From positions 1 to 13,190 of the forward strand of contig JAUWBQ010000027.1 in assembly GCA_030601645.1 (NCBI GenBank): 13,190 nt of DNA, in the 5' to 3' direction. The position numbers and the translations under genes are program-made. The stretch is from Candidatus Bathyarchaeota archaeon (lineage in GTDB: Archaea > Thermoproteota > Bathyarchaeia > TCS64). Shown here one piece after another: positions 7,001-12,255 of this stretch. How positions within the stretch are numbered: position 1 is the stretch's first letter; each line of letters begins with the position of its first letter. A model generated the notes under the pieces. It did not search any database. It was not told where the DNA came from and was given only the letters and a program-made list of their open reading frames with translations.

Positions 7001-7627
7001 CAGCTCGAGTTTATTCACCCGCCGCCTCACTTCGTCGCCCTTCGCCGAGGCCACCTCGATCTTGCGCTCGGCCTCCGTGAGCCGCACCTTGGCCTCGCCC
7101 TTCTTCTCGTCGTACTCCGTGATGCCAACGAGGTCCTCGAGGGCGTTCATACGCTCCGAAGGTGTAAGGTCGCTCAGCCTGGTGGCGGTTCCCTGGAGGA
7201 CCATGTTGTAGCCTCCGGGGGATATGCCTGCCATCACCAGAAGATTGAGGAGCGCCCGCCTCGAGGTCCTCTTCCCGTTCAATGAGTACTTGCTCTTCCC
7301 CTGGCGATCTACCCTCCGGCCGACGCTCACAGTCTTCCTGTCGATGGCTAGACCCCGATCCTTGTTGTCGAAGTATATTGTGACCTGCGAATACTGGGGC
7401 TTGGAGCCGTCCTCCCCCGCGCCGTCGAAGATGAGGCCCGAGAGGTCGGGGACTCTCATCCGCTTGGAGCCGAGCTCCCCGAAGACGAACTGTACTGCAT
7501 CTATGATGTTGCTCTTCCCGCTCCCGTTGGGGCCGGTGATGACGTTGAAGCCCCGCTGGAACTCCAGCTTCACATTCCCACTGAAAGATTTGAAGTTTCT
7601 GAACGAGATCCTCTTAATGTACACCAC
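4082..7627 (-). CDS. smc: Chromosome segregation ATPase SMC
   Basis: 1181-residue structural maintenance of chromosomes protein, the expected length for a complete archaeal/bacterial SMC. The N-terminal head has FKSF and the Walker A GPNGSGKSN at 32-40, then AVQFVFGE (Q-loop). Two long coiled coils rich in Glu, Lys, Leu and Arg flank a hinge at about residues 520-667, recognised by GYHGPL, AASGWHNAIIVD, FIPLQDI and the end GGVLGGHW. The C-terminal head has the ABC signature LAGGTSGGERS at 1083-1093 and Walker B FYLFDEIDAHLDD from 1111, with catalytic Glu 1116. SMC dimerises through the hinge and, with ScpA and ScpB, folds and segregates the chromosome using ATP. It starts with GTG at 7627; AGGGGA lies about 11 bases upstream. 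It is the first gene of the smc-scpA-scpB operon, separated from scpA by one base. No damage to the reading frame is seen. Confidence 0.97.
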   Translation of the reverse strand: MVYIKRISFRNFKSFSGNVKLEFQRGFNVITGPNGSGKSNIIDAVQFVFGELGSKRMRVPDLSGLIFDGAGEDGSKPQYSQVTIYFDNKDRGLAIDRKTVSVGRRVDRQGKSKYSLNGKRTSRRALLNLLVMAGISPGGYNMVLQGTATRLSDLTPSERMNALEDLVGITEYDEKKGEAKVRLTEAERKIEVASAKGDEVRRRVNKLELERNDALRYNLIVGEERKLEAYKLSEQVHQLELKIENIRKGISESEKEIGKIEAEKEALTEEKEVALERQEEFNKEATEKGNTQLPLLKSDLVGKRTFKRSLESRLREIDQRKISIEKNIEIKLAEIERSKEEKEEKRQELLQLVKNERQVSGEIKAKEAKLQELSEEISTQKETAENNQIRIEQLTEDLVPMQESLSGLEIEINRHLVSSNSLQAKLDDLERKKKETFKSMASLEEKIEDYEALKVNEAEKLEEMLKTVEDQVKRQKGIRNTIRGANKLAKNAELTITQFMAKRDLWKNIVTEEKAIARIMEMGEAGALKGYHGPLRSLVKIGLKYQRAANTAASGWHNAIIVDGIETALECVERLKKNKLGMTRFIPLQDINPPEPISGIEGSGVVGYLPDVIRYDDVYEPAVRLIWGDTFVVEDRSTAVDLARRGYRTVTLAGDLFEPDGGVLGGHWRRPPDLSKLIPSDESMTELSTTIKALRSRLSKRMSDLKKSGGSLRDFTGYMDHFNKNIDGIDQQIKETRETILRLEKNITTIDGNSAKIAEEKERELSLVATLQERKERTLQEIERAKAEIVQLKEVSPSDVAGLERTYDTILREITELRSVRSQFRTDISVQTNLIDRYLEVKTSDSEGLIEEWRRELDGLEDSRVETSARLEEENSELEELQKMLDSVTSEVEATSRILGQHRREVSKLERQMERLDQRRTNIERRTMTLTVEAEKFRLQAEQRFDELARLGFGDMIPLEGVDLAKVERTLQRIRYEKRSLGMINQLAIQAYEEDSYNYKMLSVRINELDEEKGSILNFIEEVEREKTAHFMHTYNEICENFSSLFEKLTGGGDGRLELQKPESPFSGGVDLYIQFPGKPMRLAGGTSGGERSVAAIAYLLAIQKFLKAPFYLFDEIDAHLDDLNTARLAEVLKENAMEAQFLVVSLKDIIVHNADKIYGVFAQQGRSRVVALPLKVEVPV
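4091..4097 (-). promoter_or_regulatory. Ribosome-binding site for scpA inside the smc 3' end
   Basis: The minus strand reads GGAGGTG, a complete Shine-Dalgarno sequence, ten bases before the scpA GTG at 4080. The same bases encode part of the KVEVPV tail of SMC. It supports GTG 4080 as the real start and indicates coupled translation. Confidence 0.7.
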
Positions 7628-7662
7628 TTCTAGTCATTCCCCTTCGAGATGAGGCCACCTAC

Positions 7663-7705
7663 CGTCCCTTATTTTGGATGACTAAATCTGACTGGACGTC
7701 CCTTA
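7663..7705. repeat. Two direct copies of CGTCCCTTA upstream of smc
   Basis: The 9-base sequence CGTCCCTTA occurs at 7663-7671 and again at 7697-7705, 34 bases apart (TAAGGGACG on the smc strand). Both lie 36-78 bases upstream of the smc start, near the A/T-rich stretches that could serve as its TATA box. They may bind a regulator of the smc operon or may be chance; no function is shown by the sequence. Confidence 0.4.
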
Positions 7706-7777
7706 GTGAATTTCAATATTCCTTTAAACAATTCAAAACTGCCGCTCGCGAACATAATCCCCGAACGGGGTATTACG

Positions 7778-7804
7778 GCGTATTATGAAGGGATTATAAT
7801 ACGC
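7778..7804. promoter_or_regulatory. Perfect 9-bp inverted repeat overlapping the putative peptidase promoter
   Basis: GCGTATTAT (7778-7786) and ATAATACGC (7796-7804) are perfect reverse complements separated by nine bases. The right arm includes ATTATAAT (7793-7800), the best TATA-like sequence for the M24 peptidase gene starting at 7845, with expected transcription start near 7822. A short palindrome CCCCGAACGGGG lies just upstream at 7759-7770. The position fits an operator for a dimeric repressor that would block TBP binding. That is inference; no regulator gene is adjacent. Confidence 0.5.
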
Positions 7805-7844
7805 GAAAACCATCGAACTCGTACGAATCTTCAGGTAGAGCTGA

Positions 7845-8966
7845 ATGCAGCCATTCGACTATGTTTTAACTAGTTCCTCAGCAACTGATCAGTGTCTAAC
7901 GATGAGAATTAAAACTCTTGCTAAGTCACTTGAGGAAGCCGACCTCGACGCATACCTCGTGACGAGAGGACCCAACATCATCTACTATGCGGGGACGATA
8001 AGCGGAGGCATACTGATAGTCTCCTCCGAATGTGATCCCGTACTCCTTGTGTCGCGACTCGACCTCTCCATCGCTCAGGACCAAGCGGAAGGATACGAGA
8101 TCAGATCATATACCAAACAGACAATGATGGAACAGATCACCTCCGTTCTGAACGAGCTACATCTCGAAAAGATAGGATTCGACGAACTATCCCTTGGGCA
8201 GTATCGAGAACTAGGAGAAAAATTGGGTGACGTCGAGCTTGTGGAGAAGCCGGAACTCGTCTGGGAGATGCGGAAGGTGAAGGATGTGAAGGAGCAGGAG
8301 CTGATGAGGAAGGCGGGGGAGCTCTCCGACATTGGGATGGAGGCCATAAGGAGTTGCCTCAAGGCCGGAATCAGAGAACACGAGGTAGCGGCTGAGGCGG
8401 CCTACGCAATGCTGAAAGAGGGCGCGGAAGATCATGCGTTTCCCTTCATCGTGGCTTCTGGCCCCCGATCGGCTTACCCCCACGCAGGGGTCTCAGACAG
8501 GAAGATCGGGAGAGGAGACTTTGTCAAGATCGACATGGGGGCAACGTATCACGGGTATAGATCGGATAACACAAGAACTTTCGTTGTGGGCTCCCCAACG
8601 GAGAAGCAGAGGGAGATCTACGAGACTGTCCTCGAGGCGAACAAAGCGGCCCTCCCAGAAATAAGGAGAGGGGCGGCAGGGATCGATGTCGACAGGATCG
8701 CCAGGGATGTTATCGAGAAGGCGGGATACGGTGATGCCTTCATCCATGGCTTGGGACATGGCGTCGGCCTTGAGGTTCACGAACCCCCCTCCTTGAGCAA
8801 GAGGAGCGAGGATGTCCTTCAGGTGGGAAACGTCGTGTCAAACGAGCCAGGTATCTACCTGAAGGGATTTGGGGGCGTGAGGATCGAGGATACGGTGCTG
8901 GTCACTTCCTCTGGTCCTGAGAGGCTGACGAAGTTCGACAGGGACCTTGACGCGATGCGCGTCTGA
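7845..8966 (+). CDS. M24 family metallopeptidase (Xaa-Pro aminopeptidase/prolidase-like)
   Basis: 373-residue protein with the two-domain layout of prolidase-type peptidases. Residues ~20-140 form a creatinase-like N-terminal domain (ADLDAYLVTRGPNIIYYAG), and ~145-373 form the pita-bread catalytic domain. All five metal ligands are visible: Asp230 (KIDMGA), Asp241 (SDNTRTF), His305 (GLGHGVGLEVHEPP), Glu334 (SNEPGIYL) and Glu348 (VRIEDTV). It should bind two divalent metals and cleave peptides with proline at the second position, in the cytoplasm; the exact specificity (prolidase or Xaa-Pro aminopeptidase) cannot be read from sequence. ATG 7845 has AGGT about 8 bases upstream. ATG 7902 (MRIKTLAKSL) lacks a clear ribosome-binding site but begins closer to where family members usually begin. 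The gene is monocistronic, divergent from smc, and converges with the cis-prenyltransferase with a 7-base gap. Confidence 0.93.
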   Translation: MQPFDYVLTSSSATDQCLTMRIKTLAKSLEEADLDAYLVTRGPNIIYYAGTISGGILIVSSECDPVLLVSRLDLSIAQDQAEGYEIRSYTKQTMMEQITSVLNELHLEKIGFDELSLGQYRELGEKLGDVELVEKPELVWEMRKVKDVKEQELMRKAGELSDIGMEAIRSCLKAGIREHEVAAEAAYAMLKEGAEDHAFPFIVASGPRSAYPHAGVSDRKIGRGDFVKIDMGATYHGYRSDNTRTFVVGSPTEKQREIYETVLEANKAALPEIRRGAAGIDVDRIARDVIEKAGYGDAFIHGLGHGVGLEVHEPPSLSKRSEDVLQVGNVVSNEPGIYLKGFGGVRIEDTVLVTSSGPERLTKFDRDLDAMRV

Positions 8967-8973
8967 GGCCCGT

Positions 8974-9756
8974 CTATTTCCCGTATCTTCTGTGGCGGTT
9001 CTGGAAGCTCCTGATGGCCCGTTCCAGGTCTATCTCCCTGAAGTCGGGCCAGTATACGTCGATGAGAAAGAGTTCGCTATAGGCTGACTGCCAGATCAGG
9101 AAGTTGCTTAGGCGGGCCACCCCAGAAGTCCTGATTATGAGGTCTGGATCTGGATGGGGGAGGTACGATGTGTAGAGGTGGTCTCCGATGAGGTCTTCGT
9201 CGATTTCATCTGGGCTTAACACGCCCTCCTTTACCTTGACTGCGATCTCCTTGGCGGCGTCCACGATCTCTGCCCTACCCCCGTAGGCCAAAGCGATGTT
9301 AAGGTAGAACCTGTCGTAATCCTTCGTGGCCTCTTCTACCTCTCCGATGAGTTTCCTGATCTTTTCGGGGAGGAGGTTTATCCTGCCTATAGCCCGGACG
9401 CTGACCCTGTTTTCGTGGATGACTCCAGAGTTCAGGAGTTCAGTCAGGTTTTCCTCGTATATCTTCATGAGCTCCTCGACCTCCCTGTCGACTCTGTTGA
9501 AGTTCTCTGTTGAAAAAGCGTATATGGTGATGGTCTTTACACCCAGGTCGAGGCACCATTTGAGGAAATCCTTGACTTTCTTGGCGCCTTCCCTGTGACC
9601 CTGCCACGGGATCATCTCCCTCGCCGAGGCCCATCGCCGGTTCCCGTCGAGGATGACCCCGATGTGATCTGGGAGCCTTTCTCGTTTGATCTGGCTGCGG
9701 AGCCAGCTGCGGTAGATCTTGTAGACTCCGATCGCGGACAGCAGGTCTCGCAGCAT
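8974..9756 (-). CDS. uppS: Cis-prenyltransferase (di-/polyprenyl diphosphate synthase, UppS family)
   Basis: 260-residue member of the undecaprenyl-diphosphate synthase family. It condenses isopentenyl diphosphate in cis onto an allylic primer to make the long polyprenyl carrier, which after conversion to dolichol-type phosphate serves N-glycosylation and S-layer assembly. Motifs in order are HIGVILDGNRRWA with catalytic Asp37 (31-43), GHREGAKK (53-60), TIYAFSTENFNR (77-88), NIALAYGGRAEIVDA (153-167) and RTSGVARLSNFLIWQSAYSE (209-228). In many homologues the residue after RTSG or RTGG is Glu (RTSGE.RLS); here it is Val213. I am not sure how widespread that is in archaea. A 28-residue N-terminal extension with a hydrophobic stretch (LLSAIGVYKIY) may aid membrane association. 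ATG 9756 has AAGGT upstream and a TTTTAT element near 9793-9800. It ends TAG, tail to tail with the M24 peptidase. Confidence 0.95.
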   Translation of the reverse strand: MLRDLLSAIGVYKIYRSWLRSQIKRERLPDHIGVILDGNRRWASAREMIPWQGHREGAKKVKDFLKWCLDLGVKTITIYAFSTENFNRVDREVEELMKIYEENLTELLNSGVIHENRVSVRAIGRINLLPEKIRKLIGEVEEATKDYDRFYLNIALAYGGRAEIVDAAKEIAVKVKEGVLSPDEIDEDLIGDHLYTSYLPHPDPDLIIRTSGVARLSNFLIWQSAYSELFLIDVYWPDFREIDLERAIRSFQNRHRRYGK

Positions 9757-9792
9757 GTCTGGTAACCTTTGGAGTATTGTGTGATCGGGCGG

Positions 9793-9800
9793 ATAAAACT
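9793..9800 (-). promoter_or_regulatory. TATA-like element for the cis-prenyltransferase gene
   Basis: In the 82-base gap between the DUF373 gene and uppS the minus strand reads AGTTTTAT. It is about 40 bases before the ATG at 9756, placing transcription start near 9770 and leaving a short leader that includes the AAGGT ribosome-binding sequence. The gene can therefore be expressed separately from DUF373. It is recognised by eye. Confidence 0.4.
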
Positions 9801-9838
9801 CTGCTGTATCAATTAACTTGTATTGAGTGTAATCTCGT

Positions 9839-10984
9839 TCATCTGAAGGGGATGTCCTTGTCTGAGCGGTAGATCACGAAGATCGAGGCGATGGTGGTCA
9901 CTACTCCAGCCAGGGTGAAGAAGACCAGGGGGGACCAGAGGGTGAGGGTCTTCTCCGGTTCGATGAGGACCCGGGCTGACTCTTTGGCGATGAACCACAG
10001 CCAGAAGGTCACTATCATGCCTACCACGTTCTGCCATAGCTTGGTGTCCTTCTTCATGTAGTTTGCCGCCACGCCGCCTACGAGGGAGACCATCACTCCG
10101 ATGATGATGAGATCGATGGCCTCGAGGAGGAAGTGGCCGGTGAGGCTGGCTAGATTCTGGAGCAACCACGAGATGTCGTTCCACCAAGGTTGGGGGACTA
10201 CTAATTCTAGGTGTTTGGGCGCGTTAATGATCCCCCTTACACAGCCAACCAAGAATAGGATGAAACCGAAGCTGAAGGATGTCAATGTCAGCTGGCGCTC
10301 TGGTGGTGGCAACCTCAGCCTTAGTATGTCGAGCTTATGTTCCCATCCGAATCCCTTTATGAGGAGGACGAAGCCCATGACGAAGGTGAGGATCATGCCG
10401 GCGTTCTGGAGCTGGTTGAAGACTAGGAGGATGCCCACGATGATGAGCATTATACCAGGCACCCCCAGGGTCACCCGGGAGTAGTAGGGGTCTTCGACCA
10501 TCTGTCTGAGGTATCGGAAGATCACCGCCCAAGTCTCCTCGATGCGCTCGCTGTGCTTCACCACCACGTGCTGGATGGAGGTGATGGGCACCCTGGACTG
10601 GATGAGGGGAATGACGGACTCGTCGGCGTATCCGTCCGTGACCAGGATGACGCCTGTAGCCTTGAAGGATTCGAGGATGCCCTCAAGCTCCCGCACGACC
10701 TTCCGGTCGGCGTCTATCCCGCCCCTAGAGGAGCCGGCTATCGTGGCCACCTGATAGACCTCGTCGGGATAGCTCTCCATGAGGTGGTCGTAGAGCTTCA
10801 CCGCGCCGAACATTGCGTTGGCGTCCGCCTCCTCCGGGTCCGATAGGGCCAGGGCCGTGGCCGCCTCTAGGTTCGAGTTCCTGCTGAGAATGGGGGTCTC
10901 GACATTGGCCTTTTTCCCTATGTCGTCGTCCACGTCGATGCAGAGGATCAGGGTCCTCTCGCTCTTGCCTCCGGATTCTGACAT
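9839..10984 (-). CDS. DUF373 family integral membrane protein
   Basis: 381-residue protein of the archaeal DUF373 family; its biochemical function is not known to me. The N-terminal ~165 residues are soluble and open with RTLILCIDVDDDIGKKANVE (10-29), then PILSRNSNLEAATALALSDP and EEADANAMFGAVKLYDHL. This conserved DVDDDIG.K....P..GR..N..AA..L...DPE..D.N..F.A......L pattern, together with GSSRGGIDAD and ILVTDGYADE, defines the family and resembles a nucleotide- or metal-binding Rossmann-like fold rich in aspartates. Six hydrophobic segments follow at roughly 171-189, 194-211, 232-252, 284-306, 318-337 and 350-371. ATG 10984 is supported by a nearby TATA element. It lies 45 bases downstream of tfb in the same direction and ends with TGA. 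Start, frame and length look intact. Confidence 0.92.
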   Translation of the reverse strand: MSESGGKSERTLILCIDVDDDIGKKANVETPILSRNSNLEAATALALSDPEEADANAMFGAVKLYDHLMESYPDEVYQVATIAGSSRGGIDADRKVVRELEGILESFKATGVILVTDGYADESVIPLIQSRVPITSIQHVVVKHSERIEETWAVIFRYLRQMVEDPYYSRVTLGVPGIMLIIVGILLVFNQLQNAGMILTFVMGFVLLIKGFGWEHKLDILRLRLPPPERQLTLTSFSFGFILFLVGCVRGIINAPKHLELVVPQPWWNDISWLLQNLASLTGHFLLEAIDLIIIGVMVSLVGGVAANYMKKDTKLWQNVVGMIVTFWLWFIAKESARVLIEPEKTLTLWSPLVFFTLAGVVTTIASIFVIYRSDKDIPFR

Positions 10985-11008
10985 GGGGATCCCCAGTCTT
11001 GTTTGGGG
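10984..11008. promoter_or_regulatory. 12-bp perfect palindrome and overlapping hairpin at the DUF373 start
   Basis: TGGGGATCCCCA at 10984-10995 is a perfect palindrome touching the DUF373 start codon (10982-10984, minus strand). A further TGGGG at 11004-11008 can pair with CCCCA at 10991-10995 across an 8-base loop. The same central CCCCA can thus pair in two ways. The element sits between the TATA box and the ATG, where either a DNA-binding dimer or an RNA hairpin in tfb readthrough transcripts could act. Function is inferred from position only. Confidence 0.4.
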
Positions 11009-11017
11009 TAAAGGGGG

Positions 11018-11026
11018 TATATAAAG
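11018..11026 (-). promoter_or_regulatory. TATA box for the DUF373 gene
   Basis: The minus strand reads CTTTATATA in the short tfb-DUF373 gap, a good match to the archaeal TATA consensus. Its centre is 38 bases before the ATG, so transcription would start near 10996 with a leader of about 12 bases. The gene therefore probably has its own promoter in addition to any tfb readthrough. Confidence 0.6.
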
Positions 11027-11029
11027 TTC

Positions 11030-11992
11030 CTAGATTTCGAGTTTGAGGGATTCCTTGAGGCCTTTGTAGCGGTTCCGTATGGTGACCTCGGTCACCCCTG
11101 CGGCGTCCGCGATCATCTTTTGGGTTCTCTTCTCGTCGTTCATGACGCAGGCGATGTAGAGGGCTGCGGCTGCTAGGCCCATGGGGTCCTTCCCGGCTGT
11201 GGTCTTGAGCCTCTCGGCCTCCCTGAGGATCTCGACGGCGGCCTGCTGGGTCTTCTCTCCGACGTTCACCTTGGCTGCGATCTTGGGCACCCTGAGCTGG
11301 GCTGCGGGGATGGGCATCTTGATGTTGAGCTCCCTGAGGAGGAGCCTGTAGCATCGGGCGATGTCCTTCTTCTTGATGGGGCTGTGATCCGATAGTTCTC
11401 TGAGCGTCCTGGGGGTCTGGGAGGCTCTGCACGCCGCGTAAAGCGAGGCGGCGGCGATGGCGGAGATGGAGCGTCCCCGGACCAGCCCCTTGTCGAGGGC
11501 CTTGCGGTAGATTACTGCGGCCTTTTCCTTGATGGAGGGGGGGATGTGGAGCTTGTCCGTGAGCCTGTCGAGCTCCGCCATGGCTTGGGCGAGGTTCCTG
11601 TCCACGGAGGAGTGGACCCTGGACCTTATCTGCCACTTGCGGAGGCGGAGCATCTGGAGCTTGGTCTTAAGGGGGATCTTGCGCCCGAAGGCGTCCCGGC
11701 CGACCCTGCCTATCATGGTGGTGAGGCCCTTGTCGTGGACGGCGAACGACAGGGGGACGCCGACCCTGCTCCTGGACTCTTTCTCGGTCTGGGTGAAGGC
11801 CCTCCACTCGGGGCCCTTGTTGATGATCATGTCTGTGATGACGAGGCCACAGTTGCCGCAGATTACCTCCCCTGACCCCCCGTCGTGAATGATGTTGCTG
11901 CTTCCGCACTCTGAGCACATTTCCTCGCTTGCAATCTTCCCTTTTTTTCTTGGCATACTATCCCTCAATATATTGGGTTGCGTTTTATCCAT
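11030..11992 (-). CDS. tfb: Transcription initiation factor B (TFB), intact divergent paralogue
   Basis: 320-residue TFIIB homologue that bridges TBP-bound promoter DNA and RNA polymerase. It has a zinc ribbon with Cys26, Cys29, Cys45 and Cys48 (CSECG...ICGNCG), a B-reader/linker region from GPEWRAF (60-66) to about 118, and two cyclin repeats at ~120-215 and ~225-320. The second ends with the helix-turn-helix ADAAGVTEVTIRNRYKGL that reads the BRE. The first repeat includes RGRSISAIAAASLYAACR. The linker reads RVGVPLSFAVHDKGLTTMIG and RVGRDAFGRKIP, unlike the commoner RxGAPxTxTxxDKGLSTxIDW form still visible in the tfb relic at 195-556. It may start at ATG 11992 or at ATG 11956 (MPRKKGK), which has GAGGG five bases upstream and would shorten the protein to 308 residues. 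DUF373 lies 45 bases downstream. A TATA-like element near 12058-12068 fits an upstream promoter. It ends TAG. Confidence 0.96.
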   Translation of the reverse strand: MDKTQPNILRDSMPRKKGKIASEEMCSECGSSNIIHDGGSGEVICGNCGLVITDMIINKGPEWRAFTQTEKESRSRVGVPLSFAVHDKGLTTMIGRVGRDAFGRKIPLKTKLQMLRLRKWQIRSRVHSSVDRNLAQAMAELDRLTDKLHIPPSIKEKAAVIYRKALDKGLVRGRSISAIAAASLYAACRASQTPRTLRELSDHSPIKKKDIARCYRLLLRELNIKMPIPAAQLRVPKIAAKVNVGEKTQQAAVEILREAERLKTTAGKDPMGLAAAALYIACVMNDEKRTQKMIADAAGVTEVTIRNRYKGLKESLKLEI

Positions 11993-12255
11993 CGCGAAAC
12001 TTCATCATTCAGAACTCAGAATTTTCGGTCACTCGGAGCACTACCCTCCCCACTGATTGTTATATTTAAGCTTTTCGGTCCGACACAATATAATCTATAC
12101 AGGCCTACCCAGAATATATAGAAAGGCCTGGGAAAATAGACGGTATTTGCATGGTCATTACCGGGTGATTCAGGAGTTACGCCCTATGAACGGGGTTTTA
12201 CTGGGGGTTTCAAAGGAAAAGATAAAACACGATCCTGCGGAGAGTAAGCAGGGTT
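11993..12255. promoter_or_regulatory. Divergent intergenic region between tfb and the nucleotidyltransferase gene
   Basis: 263 A/T-rich bases with no convincing gene. On the minus strand CTTAAATATAAC (12059-12070) is a good TATA element for tfb, with expected start near 12038. On the plus strand AATATATAG (12113-12121) and GATAAAAC (12221-12228) are candidates for the rightward gene; the second would give a nearly leaderless transcript for a start at 12256. CAGGCCT at 12100-12106 and AGGCCTG at 12124-12130 form an inverted repeat around the A/T-rich AATATATAG. No tRNA or other RNA gene was recognised. Confidence 0.45.

Noticed and set aside
6515..7285. 256-residue rightward open frame opposite smc
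   Set aside because: It is a Leu-rich antisense reading of the Glu/Lys-rich SMC coiled coil and lacks any domain signature.
7628..7844. Possible C/D-box guide RNA (GATGA and CTGA words at 7648-7692)
   Set aside because: The boxes do not match the RUGAUGA/CUGA arrangement or the usual 10-12 base guide spacing in either orientation.
10725..11636. 303-residue leftward open frame spanning the tfb-DUF373 boundary
   Set aside because: Low-complexity Arg/Gly/Pro/His sequence in a shifted frame. TFB and DUF373 are unmistakable in the other frames and their own promoter and start signals fit.
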